NCBI GenBank assembly: GCA_031378345.1 | Contig: JANNDY010000036.1 | Location: 62,001 to 126,000 of the forward strand | Length of the DNA stretch: 64,000 nt | Source of the DNA: Emticicia sp031378345 | Lineage (GTDB): Bacteria > Bacteroidota > Bacteroidia > Cytophagales > Spirosomataceae | Direction of reading: 5' to 3' | Shown: piece after piece, positions 24,370 to 34,113 of the stretch | Layout of the letters: each line of letters opens with the position of its first letter | Numbering within the stretch: position 1 is the first letter of the stretch | Made by a program: the position numbers and the translations under genes | Notes under the pieces: model-generated | Told to the model about the DNA's origin: nothing | The model's database searches: none | Seen by the model: the letters and a program-made list of their open reading frames with translations, nothing else

Positions 24370-25116
24370 TTACAACAAACCTACGCCCGCTTGTCTGTAA
24401 GCAGCAAGTTGTGAATTGTTTGATTCAAGTTCGGTAATCAAATAGTCAATCTCGCTGGGTTGACAAATTTTGGCACGAGCAACAGAATTGAGTTTTTCAG
24501 AAATAGACAAAACAATAAACTTTTTGGAGGCTTTTCGCATCGCTTTTTTCACTTGTACCACTTCCAAATCTGAGTCGGTCAAACCATGTTTGGCATCAAT
24601 ACCATTGGTGCCGATGAAGCATAAATCGAAAGATATTTCACTCAATTTCAAGATAGAATCACCTCCTACGCATATTTTAGCATCTTTGGATAATTTCCCA
24701 CCAATAAAAATGACATCAATATTTGGGTGTTTGAGAAGTTCTTCGGCAGCCATCAAGCTTACGGTACAGAAAGTTGCTTTTAGATTTTTCGGCAAAAGTC
24801 TTATTACTTCACGCAGGGTTGTGCCGCCACTTGTCAAAATCAACATGTCATCTTTTATCAGGCTAACGGCTTTTTGGGCAATAATTTGTTTTTTGCCTTG
24901 TTCATAAATGCCCTCTTCATTGTCATTCCCGTAGTAAGATTTTGATAAAGCTCCGCCATGTACTTTCACGAGTTTATTGTTTTCCGAAAGTTCGGTCAAA
25001 TCTCGCCTGACGGTATCTTCCGAAACGTTCAATTCTTGGCAAAGGTCTGTCGAGAGAACTTTGTTGTGCAAATTGAGTTGTTTAATGATAAATTCTTGTC
25101 GCTCTTTTTTGAGCAT
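24370..25116 (-). CDS. DeoR-family transcriptional regulator
   Basis: Sugar-phosphate-responsive repressor type, 248 residues from the ATG at 25114-25116 (MLKKERQEFII), the usual family start; longer starts at 25140 and 25164 add non-conserved residues. N-terminal winged HTH (about 5-60) has VSEDTVRRDLTELSENNKLVKVHGGAL. The C-terminal effector domain contains SGGTTLREVIRLLP and FIGTNGIDAKHGLTDSDLEVVQVKKAM, the sugar-phosphate isomerase-like ligand fold. It diverges from the second SusC across about 230 bp, so it probably controls that SusC/SusD pair. Effector unknown. Confidence 0.93.
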   Translation of the reverse strand: MLKKERQEFIIKQLNLHNKVLSTDLCQELNVSEDTVRRDLTELSENNKLVKVHGGALSKSYYGNDNEEGIYEQGKKQIIAQKAVSLIKDDMLILTSGGTTLREVIRLLPKNLKATFCTVSLMAAEELLKHPNIDVIFIGGKLSKDAKICVGGDSILKLSEISFDLCFIGTNGIDAKHGLTDSDLEVVQVKKAMRKASKKFIVLSISEKLNSVARAKICQPSEIDYLITELESNNSQLAAYRQAGVGLL

Positions 25117-25246
25117 TGGTGAAACTGCGACTTTGTGCATATTATGTATTGCGTTTTTGTGCAATTTTTAGGATACGAAATAGAAGGTTTATTTCGGTAA
25201 TTTATAATTTTTCAATAAATATTTTTAAAATTTCTTTTATAAATAT

Positions 25247-25254
25247 TATATTTG
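25247..25254 (+). promoter_or_regulatory. Candidate -7 element for the second SusC gene
   Basis: tatatttg matches the Bacteroidota TAnnTTTG -7 consensus exactly and lies about 90 bp before the SusC start codon. A good upstream TTTG at the expected spacing was not found, so support is partial. Confidence 0.4.
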
Positions 25255-25344
25255 TAATAAATATGCAAGAAAATAGCTTTTTAATAATTGCGTTTTTATG
25301 CGTGTTTTATCTTCGACAATCTTTAATTCTTTAACAATCACTCT

Positions 25345-28300
25345 ATGATGAAAATTTTCAAAAACAAACTGCAATTCCTTACTGGCATGGTCGTGATGCT
25401 CACATTCTCGCTGAATGTGCTTGCACAAAGTACCGTTTATGTCATTAAAGGAAAAATTTCAGATGCAACTGGCGGAATTCCAGGGGCAACCGTAAAAATC
25501 GAAGGTACATCTTTCGGAACAATTACCAATGCAACAGGCGATTACTCGCTCAATGCTAACCTACCAGCAGGAAGTTATAAACTTATGGTAAGTTCAATTG
25601 GCTATGCCAATGCTATTCAAGCCATCAACTTAGGCAGTCAAACCAGCATCACACAAGACATTACAGTAAAGGATGATGTAATGAATCTTGACGAGGTAGT
25701 AGTTACGGGTTCAACTGTCAAAACTTCTCGTCGTGAATTAGGTAATGCCATAAGTTCAGTAAATGCCGAAAGTTTAGAAAAAACGGGTTCATCAAATCTT
25801 TTTGGTGCTTTACAAGGTAAAGTTCCTGGAGCCCAAATCACTCAAAACTCAGGCGACCCTGCGGGCGGAATCACTATTCGTTTGCGTGGTGTGAAATCAA
25901 TTCAAGGAAGTTCAGACCCACTCTATGTTATTGACGGTGTGATTGTGAGTAACTCTTCGAGCAACGTTTCACAAACGGCATTGGGCAATCAGGTAGGTGC
26001 AGCAACAATCGGAACAAATCGTATGTCAGACATTAATCCATCTGATATTGAAAGCATCAATATTATCAATGGTGCGGCAGCCGCTGCCCAATATGGTTCT
26101 CGTGCAGCCAATGGTGTAGTATTGATTACGACCAAACGAGGAAAAAATGGTACACCAAAAATAACTTTCTCGACAAGTGTAAATTCAAACGAATTGCGTA
26201 AAAAAGTCTTTATTTCGACTTACGGTAAGCAATTTGGATTTGCTGGCTTGCGTTTGCACCCAATTGGTGCTATTTCGCCAGCAAATATTGCGGCAAATCC
26301 AGGTACAACTACTGTCGGTATTGTGCGTGAAGGAGCAACTACGCAATTGGCCACAAATTTGGTTGATGTAACACGCTACGATTATCAAGACCAGATTTTT
26401 CAGAAAGGAATGGGAACAAATAACAATGTTTCGGTTAGTGGTGGAACAGAAAAAACACAATATTTCGCATCGCTTTCGTATATGAAAAATGAAGGTATTA
26501 TAAAAGGTACAGATTTCAATCGCTATGGTTTGCGTGCTAGAGTTGACCAACGCTTGGCAAATTGGGCGAAACTTTCGGTAGGTTTGAGCTATACAAATAG
26601 CTTTGCCAACGAAAAAGCTAACGGTAACGTTTTTTATAGCCCAATCAACTCTATCAACATCACCAATAATATTTATGATATTACGGTGCGTGATGCCGCA
26701 GGAAATTTGCAAGCAGTGGAGCCTACTCGTGTGAATCCTTTGACGACGGTTGAGGCAATGAAATTTACACAAACCGTCAATCGTACTGTTAATGATTTTC
26801 AACTAAACTTAACGCCATTCAAAGGTTTTGCAATTGATTGGATAGTAGGTGTTGATGCGTTTTCGGCTTTGGGCCTTAACTTTATTCCTGCTTATCCTTA
26901 CCAAGCGGCGGCGGGTTTGCCAGCAGAGCGTTATCCAAATGGTTATGCTTCGAATGCTAATAGCAACTCAATTTTATTTAATAGCGACTTAAACGTTTCG
27001 TATGAGCGTGAATTGACAAACGATTTGAAAATGAATTTGATTGCAGGTGCAAACTATCAATCAAGCAAAACTGAGTTTGCTCGTTCGAGTGGCGAAAACC
27101 TTGCCCCATTTATCGAAACAGTGAGTGGAGCAGCAAGTACAACTGTTACGGCAGGTTTTGGTGTTGACCAATTTAATTTGAGTGGTTTTTTCGGTCAAGG
27201 AACTTTTGGCTATAAAAACTTAGCTTTCGTTACAGGAGCAATTCGTCAAGACCGTTCTTCAAAATTCTCTCCGTCAGAAACCAAACAAGTTTACCCAAAA
27301 TTTAGTGCAAGTTTTGTGCCTTCTGATTTGTCAGGTTGGAAAAACAGTTCGTTGAACAATATCGTGAGTGGTTTAAAATTACGTATGTCGGTAGGACAAG
27401 CTGGAAATCTAACAGGAATTGGTTCTTATGACCGTTTTTGGCAGTTTTCTCCAGTGCCTTTCTTGGGAAAAAATACTATCACTCCAAGTTCAACTTTGGC
27501 AAACCCTCGTGTACGTCCTGAGCGTATGAATGAGGCAGAAGGAGGATTAGACCTTTCTATCTTGAAAAACAAAGTAAATATCGGCTTGACAGTTTACCAA
27601 CAAAAAATTACTGATTTGGTAGTAAACCGAGTTTTGGCAGCAACAACAGGTGGAACAGGCATTGTAAACAATGTTGGTTCGATGGAAAATAAAGGTTTGG
27701 AATTATCTTTGAATTTTATGCCAATCAAAAACAAAGATTTCTCTTGGGACGTAACGGTGCTTTATAACCGCAACCGCAACAAGATTCTGAGTTTAGGTAG
27801 CCCAACGATTGCCATTGCAAACTCAGCAGGAGCTCCTGTTTTCTTAGTAGAAGGTCAGCCTGCATCGGTTTTCTTAGGCAATCCTTATGCAAAAAATCCA
27901 GATGGCTCATTATTGCTCACACCTCAAGGCTTGCCACAACGTGAACGTGGCGTACAAAGTACAACCGACCCAACTGCCTTTACTCCACAACGTGGAGCCG
28001 ACGGACAACCTTCGGGAGCATTTGTGCGTACCGTTATCGGAAATCCAAATCCAAAATGGACGGGTTCGTTAGTAAATACTTTGACCTACAAAAAAGCAAC
28101 ATTAGGCTTTTTGTTAGATGCCGTACAAGGTTCGCAAGTATTCAATGCTGACAAACGTACAAGAAATAACGTAGGTATTGGCGATGTGGCTGATGCAGAA
28201 ATGAGAGGAACAATGCCTCGTGGCTCAGTTTTCGCCCTTGTGCCGATTGAAGAATATCGTGTGGACGATGGTTCGTTTATCAAACTTCGTGAGATTTCAT

Positions 28301-28506
28301 TAAACTACCAATTACCAAACTTGGTGAAAGGCATGAGCAATTTCAATCTTTCGTTGGTTGGTCGTAACCTTATTTCATGGGATAAATACAATGGCTTCGA
28401 CCCAGAAACAAATGCTGGTGGAAATAACGACCTTTTGCGTGGCGTGGACTTTGGTAATGTACCGATTCCAAGAACTTATCAATTACAATTAACAGCAACG
28501 TTCTAA
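25345..28506 (+). CDS. SusC/RagA-family TonB-linked outer-membrane transporter (second pair)
   Basis: TonB-dependent importer of 1053 residues. Order: signal peptide ending VLAQS near residue 29; carboxypeptidase-like regulatory domain about 31-110 (KGKISDATGGIPGATVKIEG); a TonB-box-like MNLDEVVVTG; plug domain about 130-260 with IRLRGVKSIQGSSDPLYVIDG and AAQYGSRAANGVVLITTKRG; a 22-strand-type barrel ending QLQLTATF. Two adjacent ATG codons open the gene. It pairs with the SusD gene 140 bp downstream and is divergent from a DeoR regulator. A decayed oligogalacturonate lyase beyond SusD hints at pectin-derived ligands; this is inference. Confidence 0.95.
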   Translation: MMKIFKNKLQFLTGMVVMLTFSLNVLAQSTVYVIKGKISDATGGIPGATVKIEGTSFGTITNATGDYSLNANLPAGSYKLMVSSIGYANAIQAINLGSQTSITQDITVKDDVMNLDEVVVTGSTVKTSRRELGNAISSVNAESLEKTGSSNLFGALQGKVPGAQITQNSGDPAGGITIRLRGVKSIQGSSDPLYVIDGVIVSNSSSNVSQTALGNQVGAATIGTNRMSDINPSDIESINIINGAAAAAQYGSRAANGVVLITTKRGKNGTPKITFSTSVNSNELRKKVFISTYGKQFGFAGLRLHPIGAISPANIAANPGTTTVGIVREGATTQLATNLVDVTRYDYQDQIFQKGMGTNNNVSVSGGTEKTQYFASLSYMKNEGIIKGTDFNRYGLRARVDQRLANWAKLSVGLSYTNSFANEKANGNVFYSPINSINITNNIYDITVRDAAGNLQAVEPTRVNPLTTVEAMKFTQTVNRTVNDFQLNLTPFKGFAIDWIVGVDAFSALGLNFIPAYPYQAAAGLPAERYPNGYASNANSNSILFNSDLNVSYERELTNDLKMNLIAGANYQSSKTEFARSSGENLAPFIETVSGAASTTVTAGFGVDQFNLSGFFGQGTFGYKNLAFVTGAIRQDRSSKFSPSETKQVYPKFSASFVPSDLSGWKNSSLNNIVSGLKLRMSVGQAGNLTGIGSYDRFWQFSPVPFLGKNTITPSSTLANPRVRPERMNEAEGGLDLSILKNKVNIGLTVYQQKITDLVVNRVLAATTGGTGIVNNVGSMENKGLELSLNFMPIKNKDFSWDVTVLYNRNRNKILSLGSPTIAIANSAGAPVFLVEGQPASVFLGNPYAKNPDGSLLLTPQGLPQRERGVQSTTDPTAFTPQRGADGQPSGAFVRTVIGNPNPKWTGSLVNTLTYKKATLGFLLDAVQGSQVFNADKRTRNNVGIGDVADAEMRGTMPRGSVFALVPIEEYRVDDGSFIKLREISLNYQLPNLVKGMSNFNLSLVGRNLISWDKYNGFDPETNAGGNNDLLRGVDFGNVPIPRTYQLQLTATF

Positions 28507-28635
28507 GCCCCCCTTGCCCCCCGATGGGGGGTAAAAAGGGAAAAGAAAATATTATAGTAAAAAACTTTCATATTCTAATACCTCCAAAGATATGAAAAGT
28601 TCTAATCAAAAATCCCCCATCGGGGGTTAGGGGGC
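28506..28635. repeat. GC-rich palindromic element between SusC and SusD (second pair)
   Basis: Outer arms agccccccttgccccccgat (28506 on) and ccccatcgggggttaggggg ending at 28635 are near-complementary, and inner arms aactttcatat / atatgaaaagtt continue the fold. The whole 130 bp can form one long hairpin. Each outer arm also contains its own small palindrome ccccccgatgggggg or cccccatcggggg. It fills the susC-susD junction. Confidence 0.8.
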
Positions 28636-28645
28636 TGATAATAAA

Positions 28646-29941
28646 ATGAAAAAAACAATCATATATTCATTCCTCACTGCATCGATGCTGGTGGCTACTT
28701 CTTGTAACAAAGAGTACCTAAATCCAAGCTCTGCAAGTGAGCCACAGGTAGTCAATGATGTAAATGGCTTAATTGCCTTAGCAAATGGCTTGCAATATCG
28801 CTTAACCGTTGGACGTGCTTCGCCAGGATATGCACTTCCAAGTGCTATTGGTTTGACAACAAAAGAACTAAAAGTACTTAATGCTGGAAATACCGACGAA
28901 CTAAACTTGGAAGCGGGTGGACTTGCCGTGCAAGGCACTAACTCATTGGTTTCAAATCTTTGGAATCAAAGTCATTTAGTAAGAGCCAATGCAGATAATA
29001 TCTTGAACAATGTTGATAAAGTATCAACCGATGCAGGAACTCGTAGCGGTTTGATAGCCTATGCTTCTATTTTTAAGGCTTTGGCTCTTGGAAACTTGGC
29101 AAATGGTTGGGAACAATCACCTATTACAACTGGTGACAATGCACCCTTTGTAGCTCGTACCGAAGTATTGAAAAGTGCAGTTTCCATTTTAGAAAATGCC
29201 GCAACGGCATTGGCAACAGCTCCATCTGCAAACTTTACGAGCCGTGTAGTTTCAGGAATTGATTTGAGCAATACCGTACAGGCACTCATTGCTCGTTATA
29301 GCTTAATGCTTGGCGACAATGACAAAGCATTGGCAGCTGCAGCAAAAGTAGATTTGACTAAAAAATCAGCTTTTTCTTTTGATGATACTTCTCGTAACCC
29401 AATTTTTGACCCAACATTTAGTAACCGAAATGTAACCGAACCAGTTAATACTGATTTTGGTTTACCAGCAGCGTTGAAGCCAGATGCAAAAGATAAGCGA
29501 ATTGGCTTCTTTTTTCAAACAGCAGTAGCCGCAAATAACTTAGGACGAGCAAGCTTTTTTACAGCAAATACAACTTCTATTCCAGTGTATTTACCAGCCG
29601 AAATGACTTTAATCATTGCCGAAGCAAATGCTCGTAAAGGTAGCATTGATGCCGCTATTGCAGCGTTAGACAAGGTTTTGACAAAGAAAACTGACGTTTG
29701 GGGCATTGGTGCTGACCTCTCAGCTTATGCAGGAGATAAAACAGCAGCAGCAGTTTTGACTGAGATTTATAAGCACCGTTGCATCGAATTATTCATGCAA
29801 GGATTTCGCTTAGAAGACAGTCGTCGTTTTGGTCGTCCAGCGGCAGGAACTACTGGGGCGGAACGTACCCGTAATTTTTATCCTTATCCACAAGCGGAGC
29901 GTGATAATAATAAAAGTACACCAGCCGACCCAGCTATTTAA
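28646..29941 (+). CDS. SusD/RagB-family nutrient-binding lipoprotein (second pair)
   Basis: Surface glycan-binding lipoprotein of 431 residues. The signal peptide MKKTIIYSFLTASMLVATS ends at a lipobox with Cys20. The helical SusD fold is suggested by IFKALALGNLANGWEQSP, LIIAEANARKGSIDAAIAAL and the C-terminal IYKHRCIELFMQGFRLEDSRRFG segment typical of the family. It is somewhat shorter than many SusD proteins (450-550). It follows SusC 2 and is followed by a strong terminator at 29968. Ligand unknown. Confidence 0.92.
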   Translation: MKKTIIYSFLTASMLVATSCNKEYLNPSSASEPQVVNDVNGLIALANGLQYRLTVGRASPGYALPSAIGLTTKELKVLNAGNTDELNLEAGGLAVQGTNSLVSNLWNQSHLVRANADNILNNVDKVSTDAGTRSGLIAYASIFKALALGNLANGWEQSPITTGDNAPFVARTEVLKSAVSILENAATALATAPSANFTSRVVSGIDLSNTVQALIARYSLMLGDNDKALAAAAKVDLTKKSAFSFDDTSRNPIFDPTFSNRNVTEPVNTDFGLPAALKPDAKDKRIGFFFQTAVAANNLGRASFFTANTTSIPVYLPAEMTLIIAEANARKGSIDAAIAALDKVLTKKTDVWGIGADLSAYAGDKTAAAVLTEIYKHRCIELFMQGFRLEDSRRFGRPAAGTTGAERTRNFYPYPQAERDNNKSTPADPAI

Positions 29942-29967
29942 TTACAATTCATCATACAATAAATTGC

Positions 29968-29998
29968 AAAAAGACACTCATTGGGTGTCTTTTTTGTT
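29968..29998 (+). terminator. Intrinsic terminator after the second SusD gene
   Basis: Perfect 10-bp stem aaaaagacac (29968-29977) with gtgtcttttt (29985-29994), 7-nt loop, followed by a T-rich tract. It lies 27 bp beyond the SusD stop codon. Confidence 0.88.
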
Positions 29999-30707
29999 TG
30001 TCAATAAATACGTGTTTTGTTTCGCCAGTGTTGATATTCATTGCTCTGATTCATGCTGGATCGGCTCCCATATTTCTTGGTCAGAATGCTGCTTCGAGTT
30101 TAGTATTTTTTGGCAAATGCCTTACTGCTTCCTCTTTTCCTATGCGGAAATAGGCCCATTCTTCATCACCATCTAATCTATATCGCCACCTACACCTAAT
30201 TCTTTTGTGTTGTACCACAAATTCGTTGATAATCCGAAGCTGATTTTAGTGTTCCTGCTTTGCTATCAGCAAATAATTTTTCGAGATTTACTTCTACCAC
30301 TTGCATAGAGCTACTATTTCTATGTTTTGTAGAGTCGGTTTCTGGGTTTCTGAAGAAGTATAACTTCATTGATTTGCGAGCAACGTTTAGCATTCCTGTA
30401 TATCCACCTTCGGTTACTTGCACTATATCACCAGTTTTTTCGTTCACAGCCATTACCTCACCTTTTACTCGATTACTTCGGAATATCAGCCATTGCCCAT
30501 CAGAAGTCCATTGGTTGTGCGTTTGATAAATTTTAGAGTCGCCCTTGGGTGTGCTGGTCAAAAAAGTAAGCATTATGCCAGTAACTGGGTCTTTTATTAC
30601 CTTTTTTCAGACAGAAAACGCTTACCTATTTGAGAAACGGCTAAATACGGCAAGATAAATAAAAACAGAATCAACTTTAAGGTAGATGAATTATATTTTG
30701 TATTCAT
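29998..30707 (-). pseudogene. Decayed oligogalacturonate lyase (PL22-type) gene
   Basis: Reading the minus strand from the ATG at 30705-30707 gives a signal peptide (MNTKYNSSTLKLILFLFILP...) and then IGKRFLSEK. A frameshift near 30613 leads to KVIKDPVTGIMLTFLTSTP, then QWTSDGQWLIFRSNRVKGE, TGDIVQVTEGGYTGML, ending in a stop after CGTTQKN. Continuation in other frames gives ELGVGGDID, then DGDEEWAYFRIGKEEAVRHLP, and PRNMGADPA and IRAMNINTGETKHVF with two in-frame stops. These are blocks of the oligogalacturonate lyase propeller. The C-terminal half is missing; homology stops at the SusD terminator. Identification rests on remembered family motifs. Confidence 0.82.
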
Positions 30708-30809
30708 GTTTTTTGTAGGGTTTATCGAATATTTTAGGTTGAATTAGCAAGAAAACAATAAAAATATCTTTATTCTGTCAGAAAATCAATTATTAAAGGA
30801 GGTTATTTT

Positions 30810-30878
30810 ATGCAATCGTTATCGGGAACGTTCCCATTCTGGAATTCTCAAAATGGAATTTCCAGTGTGGATTATTAG
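30810..30878 (+). other. 22-codon ORF with strong SD and overlapping palindrome
   Basis: An exact aaaggagg at 30795-30802 is followed 7 bp later by ATG and 22 codons (MQSLSGTFPFWNSQNGISSV...). The codons include a 12-bp perfect palindrome gggaacgttccc at 30824-30835 of the kind bound by LacI-family repressors. No gene depends on it in an obvious way: the flanking pseudogene and the BNR gene both read away or toward it on the minus strand. It may be decayed leftover DNA. Reported as an observation. Confidence 0.3.
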
Positions 30879-30912
30879 TAAAAAAATTGTAGGAGATTGA
30901 GAAGTGTTATTA

Positions 30913-30950
30913 AAAATGCTTTGGCAAGATATTTCCTGCCAAAGCATTTT
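30913..30950 (-). terminator. Intrinsic terminator of the BNR-repeat gene
   Basis: Perfect 14-bp stem aaaatgctttggca (30913-30926) with tgccaaagcatttt (30937-30950), 10-nt loop. On the minus strand it follows the stop codon at 30979 by about 28 bp and ends in a T-run. Confidence 0.88.
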
Positions 30951-30978
30951 AAGAGAAGTTTTAAAAGTAAATCGTTAA

Positions 30979-33900
30979 TTAATTGACAAATAAAGTGCCT
31001 TTTTCTCGTGCCATTTGATTGATTTTTATCAAATTGTTATCAATGCAGTTTCTCAACTTTATTATTTCTTTATCAACTTCTTGAGTCAATTTTTCTCGCA
31101 CTTCTTCACCTTGCTTGGTTGGTCGAAAATCGCCTTGGGCTTGTTCGTACATTAAGTGTGCAAGGCGGTTATTAAGCTTAATTCCATAATTGATAGGGTC
31201 TTGCACACTGCTATTTTTTGTTTGATGAATATCGTTCTCTATCGTTTTAAGTTCATCTTCAAACTTCTTTATAGCATCATTTATATCTTTGTTTTTGGGG
31301 TCTTCTCCCATTTTCTTTTTCAAGTACGCCAAATCTTCCTTTATTTTACGGATATTGATAATGCCTTCATTGACTTCCGTTACTTTGTTGCGAACTTTCA
31401 TCAAAAAATCAAATTGTGCTTGAAAATCTTCCTGTGTTGTTTTCATACGCGGGTCTTTTATTATCTCAAATTCTTGTGTTTGAGATTGTCCATTTACTGT
31501 AAGTCTCACTTGATATTTGCCAGGAACAGCCTTTGGACCTTGATTAGGCGAGCCATAAAACACCATACCGGGGAAGGTTTTATATCCTGGGTAACGCATA
31601 TCCCAAACAAAGCGACCGCCACCAGCTTTTGTGGTTAATAAATTCATTTTCTCTTTTGCCTTATTGCTAAAAGTGCGAATGGTATCACCATCACTTTCTA
31701 AAATATCAATTTTAACCTCTGTTTTTTCATCATATTTTTTAATAAAATAATGAATCATAACGCCGTTAGGATGGTTTTCTCCTTCCATGTTTGCATCTCT
31801 TCTGTTGCTTCCTGCAATGCGATAAGAGGTCATTGGTTTATACAAAATGACTTCTTTTGATGCCATTTCACTATTGATTTGTTGAAAAGGAGAAAGGTCG
31901 TCGATGAGCCAAAAACTGCGTCCATGTGTAGCCGCCACAAGATTATCATTTTTTACCGCCAAATCATGTATCGGAACGGGCGGTAGATTGAGTTGCATTT
32001 TTTGCCAGTTTTCACCATCATCAAACGAAATCCAAACACCTTTTTCGGTTCCTGCATAAAGTAAACCTTTGCGTTTTGGGTCAGCTCTTACCACTCTTAC
32101 AAACTCTTCTTTGGGAATATTTTTTGTAATCACAGTCCAAGTTTTGCCATAATCTAAAGTTTTGTAGATGTAGGGTGTATAATCGCCAAATTTATAAGAA
32201 GTAGCGGCGATATAAGCTCCACCTTTCACGAATGGATTTACCTCTACGGCATTAATCATATTAAATTTAGGCGACATTGGTGGTGTAACGTTTTTCCAGT
32301 TTTTCCCTGCATCTGTGCTAACATTTACATAGCCATCATCAGAACCAGTCCAGATTTCGCCTTCGGTATAGTGAGATTCGGTAGCTGCAAAAATATTGGC
32401 ATAGTATTCTGCTCCTGTATTATCTTGCGTGATTGGCCCTCCCGATGATTTGATGGTTTCAGGTTCGCCTCTTGTCAAATCAGGACTAACAACCTCCCAA
32501 CTTTCACCACCATTATAACTTACATGAAGATAGTTTGAACAAGCATATAGCTTTTTAGGATTATGAGGACTGAAAAATACTGGATAATTCCAGTTGAACC
32601 TGTATTTCATCACTTCTGCACCAGAGCCAGCAGGAAGGTCAGGATAGACATTTGTCGAGCGTTCTTGTCCAGTGGCTAAATCTTGCATGGTCATGTAGCC
32701 TTTGTAATCTCCACCAAAAACAACATCATCGTTGAGTGGGTCGGGTGCTAAATGAGCACTTTCGCCAATAGACAAAGCATCCCAATCTTTTTCTGTAACA
32801 GCATTTCCACCAGTTCGGTGCGGAATTCGGATGCTTGAATTATCTTGTTGAGCTCCATAAATGCGATAAGGGAAATGATTATCGGTTGATACTCTATAAA
32901 ATTGTGCCGTTGGTTGATTGTGATATGTTGTCCAATTATTTCCACCGTCGTTTGATACTTGAGCTCCGCCATCATCACCAATCACCATTCGTTGATTATT
33001 GTCAGGGTCAATCCAAAGGTCATGGTGGTCGCCGTGCGGAGCATTTTTTAGTTCAAAAGTTTTACCACCGTCTTTCGAGATACCATAACTTACATTCATT
33101 ACATAAACCAAATCTTCATTTTGAGAATCGGCATAGATGCGGCAATAATACCACGCTCTTTGCAACAAAGCACGGTCTTGGTTGATTTTTGCCCAAGTTT
33201 TACCTGCATCGTCTGAGCGATAAACTCCACCTGCTTCTTGATTTTCGATGATTGCCCATACTCGATTGGAGTTTTTTGGTGAAATCGTAACGCCAATAAT
33301 GCCATTGATTCCTTTAGGCATGCCTTGTTTGTCTGAAAGATTTTCCCAAGTATCGCCACCATCGGTACTTTTCCAAATTTTAGAATCAGGTCCACCACTA
33401 TCCATGCGATAACCGTTGCGGGACATATTCCAAGTGCTGGCGTACATAATGCGAGGATTATTTGGGTCGAGAACTAAATCGGCCGCACCTGATTTGTCAT
33501 TGATGTATAAAATTTTCTTCCAAGTTTGTCCGCCATCACTGCTACGGAAAATACCCCTTGTTTCGTTAGGTTTCCATAAGTTCCCCATGGCCGCAACATA
33601 AACCAAGTCAGAATTTTTTGGATGAACACGAATGCGAGAAATATGCTTCGAGTCTGCCAAACCAATATTTTTCCAAGTTGTTCCGGCATCGGTTGATTTC
33701 CATAAACCTGAGCCAGCGGCAACGTTATTGCGTAAAGTTTGCTCCCCTTCACCCACAAAAATTACATTCGGGTCGCTTTCAGCAACAGCAATTGCACCGA
33801 TTGTTCCACCAAAATAATTATCAGAAATGTTGCCCCAAGTTTGTCCAGCATCGTTAGAACGCCAAACACCACCGCCAACGGCACCAAAGTAATAAAGGTT

Positions 33901-34086
33901 TGGCTTGCCTTTTACGCCCGTAACCGTGCAAGAACGTCCGCCACGAAAAGGCCCCAGTTCTCGCCATTTGATACCTTCATAAATTGCTGGATCGAAAGAC
34001 AATGAAGAACTAACTTTAGCTTGCTGAGCAAAAATAGAATTGCTTAGCAATAGCATAATAAGTAGGTAATGAATAGTTTTTTTCAT
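30979..34086 (-). CDS. Exported BNR/sortilin-type beta-propeller protein
   Basis: A 1035-residue secreted protein of the WD40/YVTN/BNR-like, VPS10-sortilin N-terminal type, often annotated as glycosyl hydrolase without proof. Signal peptide MKKTIHYLLIMLLLSNSIFA-Q. Asp-box-like repeats recur over about residues 60-720: SNDAGQTWGN, STDAGTTWKN, SSDGGQTWKK, STDGGDTWEN, SDDAGKTWAK, SKDGGKTFEL, SNDGGNNWTT, STDAGKNWKN, SFDDGENWQK. The last third has a beta domain and a coiled helical region (KVRNKVTEVNEGIINIRKIKEDLAYLKKKMG). The start is the ATG at 34084-34086; a GTG lies immediately before it. It is the last gene of a minus-strand run of exported peptidases. Substrate or ligand unknown. Confidence 0.85.
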   Translation of the reverse strand: MKKTIHYLLIMLLLSNSIFAQQAKVSSSLSFDPAIYEGIKWRELGPFRGGRSCTVTGVKGKPNLYYFGAVGGGVWRSNDAGQTWGNISDNYFGGTIGAIAVAESDPNVIFVGEGEQTLRNNVAAGSGLWKSTDAGTTWKNIGLADSKHISRIRVHPKNSDLVYVAAMGNLWKPNETRGIFRSSDGGQTWKKILYINDKSGAADLVLDPNNPRIMYASTWNMSRNGYRMDSGGPDSKIWKSTDGGDTWENLSDKQGMPKGINGIIGVTISPKNSNRVWAIIENQEAGGVYRSDDAGKTWAKINQDRALLQRAWYYCRIYADSQNEDLVYVMNVSYGISKDGGKTFELKNAPHGDHHDLWIDPDNNQRMVIGDDGGAQVSNDGGNNWTTYHNQPTAQFYRVSTDNHFPYRIYGAQQDNSSIRIPHRTGGNAVTEKDWDALSIGESAHLAPDPLNDDVVFGGDYKGYMTMQDLATGQERSTNVYPDLPAGSGAEVMKYRFNWNYPVFFSPHNPKKLYACSNYLHVSYNGGESWEVVSPDLTRGEPETIKSSGGPITQDNTGAEYYANIFAATESHYTEGEIWTGSDDGYVNVSTDAGKNWKNVTPPMSPKFNMINAVEVNPFVKGGAYIAATSYKFGDYTPYIYKTLDYGKTWTVITKNIPKEEFVRVVRADPKRKGLLYAGTEKGVWISFDDGENWQKMQLNLPPVPIHDLAVKNDNLVAATHGRSFWLIDDLSPFQQINSEMASKEVILYKPMTSYRIAGSNRRDANMEGENHPNGVMIHYFIKKYDEKTEVKIDILESDGDTIRTFSNKAKEKMNLLTTKAGGGRFVWDMRYPGYKTFPGMVFYGSPNQGPKAVPGKYQVRLTVNGQSQTQEFEIIKDPRMKTTQEDFQAQFDFLMKVRNKVTEVNEGIINIRKIKEDLAYLKKKMGEDPKNKDINDAIKKFEDELKTIENDIHQTKNSSVQDPINYGIKLNNRLAHLMYEQAQGDFRPTKQGEEVREKLTQEVDKEIIKLRNCIDNNLIKINQMAREKGTLFVN

Positions 34087-34113
34087 CACTTTGGTTTTTT
34101 TAAGGTTTTAAAA

